A DNA stretch of 64,000 nt from Rhizosaccharibacter radicis. Lineage in GTDB: Bacteria > Pseudomonadota > Alphaproteobacteria > Acetobacterales > Acetobacteraceae. A model generated the notes under the pieces. That model made no database searches. It saw nothing but the letters and a program-made list of their open reading frames with translations, and was not told the origin of the DNA. A program made the translations under genes and the position numbers. Shown here in pieces: positions 28,367 through 37,916 of this stretch (position 1 is its first letter; the number at the start of each line of letters is the position of its first letter). The stretch lies in contig JAMZEJ010000002.1 in assembly GCA_024508355.1 (NCBI GenBank), forward strand, positions 124,001 to 188,000, in the 5' to 3' direction.

Positions 28367-28845
28367 GCGATTCTCTCCAACGCGTGGGTGTCGGCGGCGG
28401 CAGCGGCCAGGAAACGGAAACCACGTCCCGGCGATCGCGCGGCGACGGGCGGGCGAGGCACATATGAGCAGCGGCGGAAGCCCGGTCAAGCTGCACGCCG
28501 TTTCCGCACCGGCGGCGCAGCGGCGAACCGCCGGCGCCGCCCCCCGGAGGCCGAGCATGCGCGACGGGAACGGCACGCGGGCATCGTTTCCCGCACCGGC
28601 GATGGGGCCGCACGGCGCAGCGGCCCCGATGCCCGGCACCGGGAGCCCGCGCTGGGAGAGCGGGTTTGGGAAACAAGGCTCCGCCGGACGGTCCGGCGAC
28701 GAAAGGCCGCGCTTCCACGACCGGAACCCGCCTTCCCCGGTCCGGCAGCACAGCGGCGGCTCCCGCACCGGCCGCGCAGGTGCCCGCAGGAGACGATGCG
28801 GTTCGGCGCCCACCGCGGCGGGCGGCACACCATGAGGACGACGAT
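28367..28845. other. Divergent intergenic region, 479 bp
   Basis: This separates the polyprenyl synthase and trmN6 and should contain both promoters. The frames across it translate to Arg/Gly/Pro-rich strings without ribosome sites. No RNA or repeat was recognised. Confidence 0.45.
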
Positions 28846-29682
28846 GTGAGGGATGCAGATCGGGCGGAGCCGCCGGACGGCCCGGCGGCGGAGAACGGAG
28901 CTGTCGCGACCACCGTCGGAACGCTGCTCGGCGGCCGGGTCGTGTACCGGCAGCCCCGCGCCGGATACCGCACGGGCATCGAGCCGGTGCTTCTGGCCGC
29001 GGCGGTACCGGCCAGGCCTGGCGACACGGTGCTGGAAGCGGGTTGCGGCGCGGGGGCCGGACTGCTGTGCCTGACGACCCGCGTGGGCGGATTGCAGGCT
29101 ATCGGCCTCGAACAGGACGATCTCAGCGCGACGCTGGCGGCCGAGAACCTCGGAATCGCCCATCGCTTCGGGATGGCGGTTCATCGCTGCGTGCTGCCGG
29201 CGCTGCCGCCCGAGTTGCCGATCCTGGACCACGTGCTGTTCAACCCGCCCTGGCACCGGGCCGGCGCCACCCCGTCCGTCTCGGCACGCCGCGCCCTGGC
29301 CCTCCAGATGCCGGCGGACAGTCGTGAGTCGCCGCTATCCTCCTGGAGCGCCGCGCTGGCGCCGAGGCTCCGGCGCGGAGGCACGCTGACGGTGGTGGTG
29401 GCCACGGCCCGGCTGGCCGACGCGGTGGAAGCGTTCCGCGCCGCCCGGATCGGAACGCTGCGGCTGTTGCCGTTGTGGCCGCGTATCGGAGCGACGGCCC
29501 GGCTGATGGTGCTGCAGGGCCGCCGGCTCGGGCGCGGCGACGACGCCGTCCTGCCCGGTCTGGTGCTGCACGAGGCATCCGGGCGATACACGGCGGCGGC
29601 GGAGGCGGTGCTGCGGGCCGGGACGGCGCTGCCCGGTCTGGGCGACACCCGTTCTACCAAGCGGGGTCGGGGACCGGCTTAA
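28846..29682 (+). CDS. tRNA1(Val) adenine-37 N6-methyltransferase TrmN6-like
   Basis: A 278-residue class I methyltransferase. The SAM motif LEAGCGAGAGLLCL lies near residue 65 and the catalytic NPPW motif (LFNPPWHRAG) near 127, as in N6-adenine methyltransferases acting on tRNA1(Val). The start GTG at 28846 sits eight bases after GAGG. An ATG at 28666 is in frame but would add a low-complexity lead. C-terminal GRYTAAAEAVLRAG is typical of the alphaproteobacterial form. Confidence 0.85.
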   Translation: MRDADRAEPPDGPAAENGAVATTVGTLLGGRVVYRQPRAGYRTGIEPVLLAAAVPARPGDTVLEAGCGAGAGLLCLTTRVGGLQAIGLEQDDLSATLAAENLGIAHRFGMAVHRCVLPALPPELPILDHVLFNPPWHRAGATPSVSARRALALQMPADSRESPLSSWSAALAPRLRRGGTLTVVVATARLADAVEAFRAARIGTLRLLPLWPRIGATARLMVLQGRRLGRGDDAVLPGLVLHEASGRYTAAAEAVLRAGTALPGLGDTRSTKRGRGPA

Positions 29683-29725
29683 GCATCCCGGACCGGACGG
29701 CGCCCTGTTCCGGAAGGAAGACGCC

Positions 29726-30016
29726 TCACACCCGTTCGAGCTGCCACAGCCGCTGGTGGGCCGCCAGGAAGCCGTCGAGATTGCGGCGATGGATGGCCTC
29801 CATCCCGGGAAGAGGTGGTCGGGCCAGCAGACCCTCGGCGACGTCGAGAAGGCCGTGCGCCACCACGAAGTCCCGGAGGTCACAGGCCTGGTGCACCGCC
29901 ACGAGAATCCGCTCGGGGAGGCGACGGCGCTGCCGGGGCGTCTCGCTGCCGACGAAATCCGGTTCGCCGTCGGTCAGGGAAGAACCGCCGCCATGGCGGC
30001 ATTGATCAAGTCGCAT
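29726..30016 (-). CDS. Small hypothetical protein
   Basis: A 96-residue protein starting at the ATG at 30016. It is helical and His/Arg-rich (RRRLPERILVAVHQACDLRD, then FVVAHGLLDVAEGLL), with no signal or membrane segment. It is convergent with trmN6 (43 bp) and follows the hibernation-factor gene on the same strand. The ribosome site is weak, and no family is recognised. Composition favours coding over the competing frames. Confidence 0.55.
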   Translation of the reverse strand: MRLDQCRHGGGSSLTDGEPDFVGSETPRQRRRLPERILVAVHQACDLRDFVVAHGLLDVAEGLLARPPLPGMEAIHRRNLDGFLAAHQRLWQLERV

Positions 30017-30196
30017 CGGCCTCGGTACGGAACGAGGTGGGAAAGCCGTCCGGCCGAAGCCGGGCACCTCGTTCCTGCTTGCCTTCCTAGCGAAACAATC
30101 CCGGCACATGAAGAGGAACGGGCGGCATCCCGGCTGCCGGCATCCGGGGGAGCCGAACGGCGCCGGCCGGTGGCGCGGCGCCTGGGGAACGCCCGC

Positions 30197-30763
30197 TCAG
30201 GACGCGAGACGGACCTTCACCGCCACCGGCCCGGCATCCCCGTCCTCCATGACGTAGTGCACGGAGTCCCCGCGCTTCAGCCCTTCGAAACGGCCGTTGG
30301 TGACGCTGTCGCGATGGAAATAGAGCTGGGTGCCGGTGGTATCGATCAGGAAGCCGTGGTCGGCGCCGGGCTCGATCAACGACACCTGGCCCGGCATGGC
30401 ATGGGCGGACGGCGATACGGCGGTCCGCTCGCTCTGGCGCCCCTTGAAGCTTTCAAGTTGGCGTTCCGCCGCCTTGAACGCGTCGCGCACGCAGGTGCGG
30501 ACGTCGGGATGCGCGCGGCGCTCCTTGGCGTGGTGCGGCTCGTGCGACACCGCGAGGTCGCGGCCGCCCGGCACGGACATGATGATGTGCACCTCGCACA
30601 GATTGCCGGTCTGGTGCTGCTGGTGCAGCGCCTCGATGGACACGCGGCAGCCGGTCAGCCGCCCATAGCGCTGTTCGAGCCTTTCCACCTGCTTCCTGAT
30701 CTCTTCCTCCAGAGAGGGCGAGGACTGGATGTTGTGGAAGGCGATCTCCAGCGGGCGGTCCAT
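30197..30763 (-). CDS. Ribosome hibernation-type (HPF/RaiA) domain fused to a cold-shock-like domain
   Basis: A 188-residue two-domain protein. Residues 1-~105 match the HPF/RaiA fold: EIAFHNIQSSPSLEEEIRKQ, then CRVSIEA and CEVHIIMSVPGG. Residues ~125-188 read as a cold-shock OB-fold (HGFLIDTTGTQLYFHRDSV, then GLKRGDSVHYVMEDGDAGP), close to the FGFI…FFHxS pattern. The first half should bind the ribosome or RNA, the second single-stranded nucleic acid. The pairing suggests control of translation under stress. It lies 163 bp downstream of nrdB on the same strand. Confidence 0.85.
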   Translation of the reverse strand: MDRPLEIAFHNIQSSPSLEEEIRKQVERLEQRYGRLTGCRVSIEALHQQHQTGNLCEVHIIMSVPGGRDLAVSHEPHHAKERRAHPDVRTCVRDAFKAAERQLESFKGRQSERTAVSPSAHAMPGQVSLIEPGADHGFLIDTTGTQLYFHRDSVTNGRFEGLKRGDSVHYVMEDGDAGPVAVKVRLAS

Positions 30764-30926
30764 GGCTTTTCGTTCCCGAAGCTGTTGCCTGCCCGGGGCC
30801 GCCGGCCCGGCGGAGGAAGGCTCCGCGAGCAGGCCACACCGGGGACAAGGATCAACGGGATCGGCCCCCCGGCGGTTCCGGCATCGGAGCCGCCGGGCAC
30901 GAGCCGCCCCGCGGCTCGCGGCGGTG

Positions 30927-31964
30927 TCAGTTCGGCGGCAGTTCGGCCATGCCGGAGGTGCCGGTCTCGGCGAACACGTTGGCGTCGAACGCCTCCTCCC
31001 AGGAGCCGGCGGTGGCGGCGCGGCTGTACTCGGTGGAGCGGTTCTCGAAGAAGTTGGCGTGCTCCACCGCGTTGAGCATGTCGTCCAGCCAGGGGAGCGG
31101 GTTGCTCTCGATCTGGTAGAGCGGGTCGAGGCCGAGCTGGATCAGGCGGCGGTCGGCGATGAAGCGGATGTACTGCTTCACCTGCGCCGCATCGAGCCCT
31201 TCCACCGGGCCGAGCTCGAACGCCAGGTCGATGAAGGCGTCCTCGTGATGCACGATGGTGGAACAGATCTCCGCCAGTTCCGAGCGCAGCCTGTCGTTCC
31301 AGATCTCCGGGTTCTCCTGCACGAAGGTGCGGAACAGCCGGATCACGGACAAGCAGTGCAGCGTTTCGTCGCGCACGCTCCAGGTCACGATCTGGCCCAT
31401 GCCCTTCATCTTGTTGAAGCGCGGGAAGTTCAGCAGGATCGCGAACGAGGCGAACAGCTGCAGCCCTTCGGTGAAGGCGCCGAACGCGGCCAGGGTCTTG
31501 GCGATCTCGTGCTTGGACGAGACCGAGAAGGTCTGCATGTAGTCGTACTTGTCCTTCATCTCCGAGTACTGGAGGAAGGCCGAATATTCGAGCTCGGGCA
31601 TGCCGATGGTGTCGAGCAGGTGGCTGTAAGCCGCGATGTGGACCGTCTCGATGTTGGAGAAAGCCGACAGCATCATCAGCACCTCGGTGGGTTTGAACAC
31701 CTGGCTGTAGTGCTTCATGTAGCAGTTGTTCACTTCCACGTCCGACTGCGTGAAGAAGCGGAAGATCTGCGTCACCAGATTGCGCTCGCCCTCGGACAGC
31801 GTGCGGTGCCAGTCCTTCACGTCGTCGGCCAGCGGCACCTCCTCGGGCAGCCAGTGCACGCGCTGCTGGGTGTGCCAGGCCTCGTAGGCCCAGGGATAGC
31901 GGAACGGCTTGTAGACGGGATTGGCGGTCAGCAGGTCGTGGCGGGCGTCGATGGGCTGGTCCAT
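30927..31964 (-). CDS. nrdB: Ribonucleotide reductase small subunit (class I)
   Basis: A 345-residue di-iron subunit that forms the tyrosyl radical for deoxynucleotide synthesis. Metal ligands Glu106 and His109 and radical Tyr113 are seen in NIETVHIAAYSHLL, and further ligands in VHHEDAFIDLAFE and the SVRDETLHC helix. Tyr is present, so it is not the Tyr-less type. The ATG at 31964 follows CGGAG. Unusually, it is parted from nrdA by three other genes on the same strand. Confidence 0.95.
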   Translation of the reverse strand: MDQPIDARHDLLTANPVYKPFRYPWAYEAWHTQQRVHWLPEEVPLADDVKDWHRTLSEGERNLVTQIFRFFTQSDVEVNNCYMKHYSQVFKPTEVLMMLSAFSNIETVHIAAYSHLLDTIGMPELEYSAFLQYSEMKDKYDYMQTFSVSSKHEIAKTLAAFGAFTEGLQLFASFAILLNFPRFNKMKGMGQIVTWSVRDETLHCLSVIRLFRTFVQENPEIWNDRLRSELAEICSTIVHHEDAFIDLAFELGPVEGLDAAQVKQYIRFIADRRLIQLGLDPLYQIESNPLPWLDDMLNAVEHANFFENRSTEYSRAATAGSWEEAFDANVFAETGTSGMAELPPN

Positions 31965-32037
31965 GGGAAAACTCCGTTGCGGGGCCTCGCGGCCCGATGA
32001 TCGGATGGAAGCTGCGGAAGAACTCGGGCGGCCAAAC

Positions 32038-32766
32038 TCACGCGTCGCGGATGTCGGCGATCTCCCGGTCTCCGAAATCGTCCCGCTCCAGAAGCACCAG
32101 CAGCTTCGCCGCCGCGTCGTCCGGGCTCGAAAGGCCGCCGGTCTGGTGCAGTTCGTGGAAGCGCCCGTCGCCCGGAAACGGCGTCGCGCGCAGGGTCGCC
32201 TGCATGGCGGTGTCCACCACGCCGGGCGCCACCGACGCCGCCCGGAGCGGCGCCGCATCCGGCTGGTGCGCCGTCTCGGCGTTGACGCTGCGGATGAAGT
32301 TGTCGAGGCCCGCTTTCGCCGCGCAATAGGCGCTCCAGTGCGGCACGCCCCGGCGCGCGGCGCCGGACGAGATCGCCATCAGCCGGCGCTCGTGCGGCGC
32401 GTTCGCGGTGGCGCGCAGGAAGCCCGAGGCCAGCAGCATCGGCGAGGCGAGGTTCACCCGCAGGTGCTCCTCCACCGCCCCGTCGTCCAGCGCGCTGGCG
32501 GCGGCGATCGGCTCGATCATGCCGGCGTTCAGGATCAGGCGGGAAGGCTGCGCCGCGAAGGAACCCATCAGCTCGGCCATCCAACCGGCCAGCCCGTCCA
32601 GCGCGCCGAGATCGCGCCGGATCCAGTGCAGCCTGCCGCTGCCGGCCGCCAGCCCCGGATCGTCGCCGCGGGCGATCGCCACCACCTCGTGGCCGTCGCG
32701 CAGCAGCCGGGCGGCAAGCGCGGCACCGAGCCCGCGGGACGCGCCGGTGAGGATGAACAGGCTCAT
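32038..32766 (-). CDS. Short-chain dehydrogenase/reductase
   Basis: A 242-residue NAD(P)-dependent oxidoreductase. It has the cofactor motif TGASRGLG (7-14), LILNAGMIEPI, and the catalytic Ser and Tyr-x3-Lys in AISSG and SAYCAAK. The overall pattern, with a short C-terminus holding DDAAAKLLVLLE, resembles the sepiapterin-reductase-like/YueD group. The start overlaps the S9 peptidase stop as ATGA. Substrate unknown. Confidence 0.88.
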   Translation of the reverse strand: MSLFILTGASRGLGAALAARLLRDGHEVVAIARGDDPGLAAGSGRLHWIRRDLGALDGLAGWMAELMGSFAAQPSRLILNAGMIEPIAAASALDDGAVEEHLRVNLASPMLLASGFLRATANAPHERRLMAISSGAARRGVPHWSAYCAAKAGLDNFIRSVNAETAHQPDAAPLRAASVAPGVVDTAMQATLRATPFPGDGRFHELHQTGGLSSPDDAAAKLLVLLERDDFGDREIADIRDA

Positions 32767-35198
32767 GAACGGTCCTTGCTGGGGGTGGTGCCGGACGCGT
32801 CGGTGCCGAATCCGTCCGTGCCGGGCGGCCGGACGATCCCGGCATGACGCTCCGGCGTGCCGGCGGCGGGATGGCCGGGCGCCCCGAGCCAGCGCGCGAA
32901 CCAGTCGAGCGTGCGCCGGCGGCTGTCGGCCAGGGCGGCCGGATCGTGCATGCCGTGGCCCTGGCCGGGATACACCACGAACTCGGTCGGCACGCCGAGC
33001 GTGCGCAGCGCATGGATGAATTCCTGCGTCTGCGGCAGGGGACATTCCACGTCGGCGTCGCCCACATAGGCGAAGCTCGGCGTGTGCGCCTGCTTGATGA
33101 AGCTGATCGGCGAGGACCGGGCATAGATCGCCGGGTCGTCATAGACCGACGCGCCGAAGAACGGCAGCATCCACTGGTCGATGCCGTTCTCGCCGTAGTA
33201 CGACTGCCAGTCCGACACCCCGGCGCCCGCGACGGCCGCCCGGAAGCGATTGGTCTGCGTCACCGCCCACATGGTCATGTAGCCGCCATAGGAATAGCCG
33301 GTGAGCCCGAGGCGGCGATCGTCCACCGATTCGGCCGCCTCCGCCGCGTCGACGCCGCGCAGGATGTCGCGCAGGTCGCCATGCCCGAAATCGCGCCGGT
33401 TGGCCTGGGCGAAGCGCTCGCCCTGGCCGAACGAGCCGCGCGGATTGGGCAGGAGCACCCGGTAGCCGGCCCGCAACAGAAACAAGGTCTGGCCACGGTC
33501 CGACAGGAAGGTGGAAACCGCCGCGGCGGCGGGACCTCCATGCACGGAAACGATCATCGGCCCCTTGGGGGCGCCCGCGCCGCTCGGCGCGCCGGCGGGC
33601 GACAACAGCCAGCCCTGCACGGTGAACTCGTCGCTGCGCCAATCGAGGGAGCGGGCGGTGGCGGCCACCACCTGCGCGGCGTTGTCGCGGGTGAGGAGCC
33701 GCCAGTCGATCGCAGCACCGGCGGCCCGGCCCGGGGGCATCGCGGCGGTCACGATCTCCGGGGCGGTGGTGAAATCCTGGAGGATGGCGGCCATCCGGCC
33801 GGCGCCGCAGGACGGCATCGGCGCGCCCCGCCCCGTCGACACCGAACGGGGCGCCGACCAGAGCGTGCGCGGCGCTCCGCCCGAGGGATCGAGCCCCAGC
33901 AGCATCCCGTCCGCTCCGCGGAGGCCGCTGGCGGCCAGCGTCGCGGCGCCACCGGCGGCGCCGCAGCGCCAGGACAGGCCGGTGACGGTGAAGGGAGCGC
34001 CGGCCGTGAGGTTGCGGGGCGTGGTTCCGGCACCACCGAGCGGCAGCAGGAAGGCATCGCCTCCGGTGGAGCCGAAATCGCTCATCAGGCCGCCGACGAA
34101 CGCCACGGCGCGCCCGTCCGGCGATACCACCGGGGTGGCGAGCTGTTGCTCGAGGGACGGCGCGTAGAGCTGCGTGGCCGCCGCGTCCTCGAAGCCGAAC
34201 AGCCGGGCGGTCCACCAGTTGTTGTCGCCGTTGCCCGGTGCCGCGGTGCCGACGAAGCGCAGGCGGTGCGGCGCCGCCGGATCGGGCCGCCAATCGAACT
34301 CGTAGACGTAGAGATTGGGGGGCGATTGCCAGCGGAGGGTCCCGTCCGACACCGTGGCGATGCGCTGCTCGTCTTCCTGGGCACCGATCTCGCCGGAAAG
34401 CCTGGCGGCGGCCTGGGTGGCGCCGGGTTCCTTGTGCGCCCCGGCGGTGGCGAGCAGCGCCAGCGTGCCGTCGGGGCCGTAGCGCAGGGCGCCGAGCGTG
34501 CCGTCGAAGCGCAGCAGCACGTGCGCGCGGCCGGTGGCGGGGTCGGCTTCCAGCACCTCCCGCTCCCGCTGCCCGGGCTGGCGGAGCACGAACGCCAGAT
34601 GCCGCCCGTCCGGGGCCCAGGCGAGAAAGGAGGGCGTGCAGCCTGCTCCCGCGCATGGCAGGTCCACCCGGCGCGGGGCGCCCCCTTCCGTCGGCCGCAC
34701 CGTCACGGCGAGCGGCACCTCGCGGCCCTCCACGGCCGGGACGTCGCCTTCCAGCGACGCGACCATGCGTCCGTCGGGCGAGATCGCCACCTGGGAGAAC
34801 TGGTGCAGCGGGGGAGCGTCGGCCGCGAGCGCGGTGCCCTGGCCGAACGCGGTGCCCGAGCAGAGCGCGATGATCGAGCCCGCCAGGGGTATCAGGATGC
34901 CGCGCCCCGACGGGCCGAATGACGCGCGGCTACCGGCGGCGAGGATCGTCGGGCCGACCGTCCGCCCGCAGCGCGGCAACGCCAGGGGTGCGATCGACGG
35001 GCGTGCGATCGAGGAGGGAGCGATCGACGGGCGCGCGATCGACGGGGGCTGGCGGATCGCCGCCACCGGATCGGCACGGCTGCCCGCCCGCCCATCGCCC
35101 TGTCGGCCGCCCTCGGGCACTGCGCCGGATGGCGGGCGAACGGCGGTCGCCACCGGCCCTAGCGTCCCCGGAGCCACGATGTGGAGGGAGGCGGTCAC
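32763..35198 (-). CDS. S9-family prolyl oligopeptidase-like peptidase
   Basis: A serine peptidase of about 811 residues, with an N-terminal beta-propeller (ISPDGRMVASLEGD and later repeats) and a C-terminal alpha/beta hydrolase. Catalytic Ser is in GYSYGGYM, Asp in VGDADVECP and His in GQGHGM. A hydrophobic, signal-like segment (ILIPLAGSIIALCSGTAFGQ) precedes the propeller, so it is probably exported. The start is uncertain: a GTG at 35198 sits just after the lipoprotein stop, leaving ~100 low-complexity residues with an IARPSIAPS repeat before the signal segment. No standard start codon lies closer to that segment except a TTG without a ribosome site. Confidence 0.85.
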   Translation of the reverse strand: MTASLHIVAPGTLGPVATAVRPPSGAVPEGGRQGDGRAGSRADPVAAIRQPPSIARPSIAPSSIARPSIAPLALPRCGRTVGPTILAAGSRASFGPSGRGILIPLAGSIIALCSGTAFGQGTALAADAPPLHQFSQVAISPDGRMVASLEGDVPAVEGREVPLAVTVRPTEGGAPRRVDLPCAGAGCTPSFLAWAPDGRHLAFVLRQPGQREREVLEADPATGRAHVLLRFDGTLGALRYGPDGTLALLATAGAHKEPGATQAAARLSGEIGAQEDEQRIATVSDGTLRWQSPPNLYVYEFDWRPDPAAPHRLRFVGTAAPGNGDNNWWTARLFGFEDAAATQLYAPSLEQQLATPVVSPDGRAVAFVGGLMSDFGSTGGDAFLLPLGGAGTTPRNLTAGAPFTVTGLSWRCGAAGGAATLAASGLRGADGMLLGLDPSGGAPRTLWSAPRSVSTGRGAPMPSCGAGRMAAILQDFTTAPEIVTAAMPPGRAAGAAIDWRLLTRDNAAQVVAATARSLDWRSDEFTVQGWLLSPAGAPSGAGAPKGPMIVSVHGGPAAAAVSTFLSDRGQTLFLLRAGYRVLLPNPRGSFGQGERFAQANRRDFGHGDLRDILRGVDAAEAAESVDDRRLGLTGYSYGGYMTMWAVTQTNRFRAAVAGAGVSDWQSYYGENGIDQWMLPFFGASVYDDPAIYARSSPISFIKQAHTPSFAYVGDADVECPLPQTQEFIHALRTLGVPTEFVVYPGQGHGMHDPAALADSRRRTLDWFARWLGAPGHPAAGTPERHAGIVRPPGTDGFGTDASGTTPSKDRS

Positions 35199-35202
35199 CG
35201 GA

Positions 35203-35769
35203 TCAAAGCCGCCCGTAGCCGTGGGCCGTGCGAGGCAAGGGATACAACGCGATCTGCCGGGCCGCGGCCGAGAAATCCGGATGCCGGACATCGTCCACCG
35301 GAATCAGCAGCCCGTCGGTGGTGAGGGCGTAGTCGGGCCGCTGGATGCCGGGCGCGTTGAACAAATGGATGACCTCGTAGGGCTTGTTGTCGGCGTCGCG
35401 GAGCATCCGGACCTCCCAGCGGTCGGACCAGCGGCGATAACCGCCGCCGCTGCCCGCCAGCAGGCCGGGCGTGATGTTCGCCAGCTCGTAGGTGCCGCTC
35501 ATCGCCGTGGGAGGTCCCTTGAGCACCAGCTCGGTCACGGTGCGATACCAGATGACGATGGAAGGCTGGCTGCCGCGCCAGTCGCCGACGATCGGTCCGG
35601 TGGGCTCCCGCGCGCAACCGGCGGCGGCCAGCGACAGCAGCAGTACGCCGGCCCGCCGCAGCCTCGTGAGCGGCGCGCTGCCGCCCCGTCCTTCCTGCCC
35701 CGGTTCGCCGCGCGAAAGGCGTTTCCTCGCGTGCGATGCGGAAAGGCTGCCGGACCCGTCGTGACGCAT
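35203..35769 (-). CDS. Putative lipoprotein
   Basis: A 188-residue protein with a basic N-terminus, a hydrophobic stretch and a lipobox (LLSLAAAGC), so it should be lipidated at the Cys near residue 52. The mature part has GPIVGDWRGSQPSIVIWYRT and YELANITPGLLAGSG, then NAPGIQRPDYALTTDG. The ATG at 35769 is chosen; one at 35781 is also possible. The long basic lead before the hydrophobic core is odd for a signal peptide, so a later non-ATG start may be used. It is four bases ahead of the S9 peptidase gene. Confidence 0.75.
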   Translation of the reverse strand: MRHDGSGSLSASHARKRLSRGEPGQEGRGGSAPLTRLRRAGVLLLSLAAAGCAREPTGPIVGDWRGSQPSIVIWYRTVTELVLKGPPTAMSGTYELANITPGLLAGSGGGYRRWSDRWEVRMLRDADNKPYEVIHLFNAPGIQRPDYALTTDGLLIPVDDVRHPDFSAAARQIALYPLPRTAHGYGRL

Positions 35770-35918
35770 CGAACCCACCATGTCGCGCGCCCGTACCGCG
35801 CGCATCCGTTTTCCGATGACCCGTCCCGATCACCGGCCCCCGATCACGGGCAAGACACGCCGCGCACGACGTGTCCCATCGTCACGACCCGCCGGCCGGA
35901 ATCAGCCGGCGGCCCCGC

Positions 35919-37916
35919 TCATTGGCAGGCGAGGCATTCCTCATAGTCGGTGGTGGGCTTGGTCGCCTGCACGGGCGGCATGCTGCCGGCTTCCCGCTCC
36001 ATCACGTCCGGCTTGTTGAGCATGTCGCTCACCGTGTCGGCGCGCTGGATGCTCAGCGAGCGGCAGTAATAGAGCGACTTCACCCCCCGCTTCCACGCCA
36101 TCAGATGGATCTGGTGCAGGTCGCGCTTGTGGACATTGGCCGGCAGGAACAGGTTGATCGACTGGCTCTGGCAGATGAAGGGCGTGCGGTCGGCGGCATG
36201 CTCCACCACCCAGCGCTGGTCGAGCTCGAAGGCGGTCTTGTAGACGTCCTTCTCGGCCTGGCTGAGGAAGTCGAGATGCTGCACGCTGCCCTTGTTCAGC
36301 GTGATGCTCGACCAGACCTCGTCCGTGTCCCGTCCCTTCTCGATCAGCAGGCGGCGGAGGTGCCGGTTGCGCACCGTGAAGGAGCCGCTCAGCGTCTTCT
36401 GCAGGAACACGTTCGCCGAGATCGGCTCGATCCCGGGCGAGGTGGCGCCGGTGATGATGGAGATCGAGGCGGTCGGCGCGATGGCGATCTTGTGCGAGAA
36501 GCGCTCCATCACCCCGTAATCGGCCGCGTCCGGGCAGGCGCCCTTTTCTTCCGCCAGCATGCGCGACGCGGCATCGGCCTGTGCGCGGATGTGGGCGAAC
36601 ATGCGCTTGTTCCACACCTTGGCGATCACGCTCTCGAACGGAACGTTGTTCGCCTGCAGGAAGGAATGGAACCCCATCACGCCGAGACCCACCGAGCGCT
36701 CGCGCGCCGCCGCGTACTTGGCGCGCGCCATGTCGTCGGGAGCGCGATCGATGAAGTCCTGCAGCACGTTGTCGAGGAAGCGCATCACGTCCTCGATGAA
36801 CAGCGGATGGTCCTTCCATTCGAACCAGGTCTCGAGGTTCAGCGAGGACAGGCAGCACACCGCGGTGCGCTGCTGGCCGTACTGGTCGGTGCCGGTCGGC
36901 AGCGTGATCTCGGCGCACAGGTTGGAGGTCTTCACCTCCAGGCCCGCCAGCTTGTGGTGCTCGGGGCGCGCGCGGTTCACATGGTCGGAATAGATGATGT
37001 AGGGCTCGCCCTGCTCCATCCGCGCCGTCAGCAGCCGGATCCACAGGCCGCGCGCCGACACCTTGCGAATATGCGCGCCGTCCTTGGGGCTGAGCAGCGC
37101 CCATTCCTCGTCGTTCTCGACCGCGCGCATGAAGGCGTCGGACACCAGCACGCCGTGATGGAGGTTGAGCGCCTTGCGGTTCGGATCGCCGCCCGTGGGA
37201 CGGCGGATCTCCATGAACTCCTCGATCTCGGGATGCCAGATCGGCAGATACACCGCCGCGGAGCCGCGCCGCAGCGAGCCCTGGCTGATGGCGAGCGTCA
37301 GGCTGTCCATCACCCGGATGAAGGGGATCACGCCCGAGGTCTTGCCGTTCTTGCCGACATTCTCGCCGATGGAGCGCAGGTTGCCCCAGTAGGAGCCGAT
37401 GCCGCCGCCCTTGGAGGCGAGCCACACGTTCTCGTTCCACAGCCCGACGATGCCCTCGAGGCTGTCGTTGGCCTCGTTGAGGAAGCAGGAGATCGGCAGG
37501 CCACGTGTGGTGCCGCCGTTGCTCAGCACGGGCGTTGCCGGCATGAACCAGTGCCGCGAGATGTAGTCGTAGAGGCGCTGGGCGTGGGCCTGGTCGTCGC
37601 CGTAGTACGAGGCCACCCGGGCGAACAGGTCCTGGTAGCTTTCGCCGGGCAGCAGGTATCGGTTGTCCAGCGTTGCCTTGCCGAAATCGGTCAGCAGCGA
37701 ATCGCGCGAGCGGTCCACCCGCACAGCGTGCTTGCCTTCCATCTGCACCACGTCGACCAGCATCCCCTGGCCGTCGGCGCCCTCGTTCAGGCCGGACCGG
37801 GCGGGGTCCAGCGTCTCGGCGTGCAGGGACGCGATCGTTCCGTCGGCTCCCATGCGGGCCTCCATGCTCGTGGTCTCGCCGTCGCGAGTCGCGGTGTCCC
37901 CATCGCGCAGGGTCAT
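35919..37916 (-). CDS. nrdA: Ribonucleotide reductase large subunit (class I)
   Basis: A 665-residue catalytic subunit that reduces ribonucleoside diphosphates. It has PATPVLSNGGTTRGLPISCF, the finger region SNLCAEITL with its active-site Cys, ERSVGLGVMGFHSF, PTASISIITGATSPG, a Tyr pair in SLYYCRSLSIQ, and a redox CLAC at the extreme C-terminus. An N-terminal ATP cone is not evident. The start is set by GGAG nine bases before the ATG at 37916; an ATG at 37931 has no site. Two NrdR-like boxes lie about 100-150 bp upstream. Confidence 0.95.
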   Translation of the reverse strand: MTLRDGDTATRDGETTSMEARMGADGTIASLHAETLDPARSGLNEGADGQGMLVDVVQMEGKHAVRVDRSRDSLLTDFGKATLDNRYLLPGESYQDLFARVASYYGDDQAHAQRLYDYISRHWFMPATPVLSNGGTTRGLPISCFLNEANDSLEGIVGLWNENVWLASKGGGIGSYWGNLRSIGENVGKNGKTSGVIPFIRVMDSLTLAISQGSLRRGSAAVYLPIWHPEIEEFMEIRRPTGGDPNRKALNLHHGVLVSDAFMRAVENDEEWALLSPKDGAHIRKVSARGLWIRLLTARMEQGEPYIIYSDHVNRARPEHHKLAGLEVKTSNLCAEITLPTGTDQYGQQRTAVCCLSSLNLETWFEWKDHPLFIEDVMRFLDNVLQDFIDRAPDDMARAKYAAARERSVGLGVMGFHSFLQANNVPFESVIAKVWNKRMFAHIRAQADAASRMLAEEKGACPDAADYGVMERFSHKIAIAPTASISIITGATSPGIEPISANVFLQKTLSGSFTVRNRHLRRLLIEKGRDTDEVWSSITLNKGSVQHLDFLSQAEKDVYKTAFELDQRWVVEHAADRTPFICQSQSINLFLPANVHKRDLHQIHLMAWKRGVKSLYYCRSLSIQRADTVSDMLNKPDVMEREAGSMPPVQATKPTTDYEECLACQ

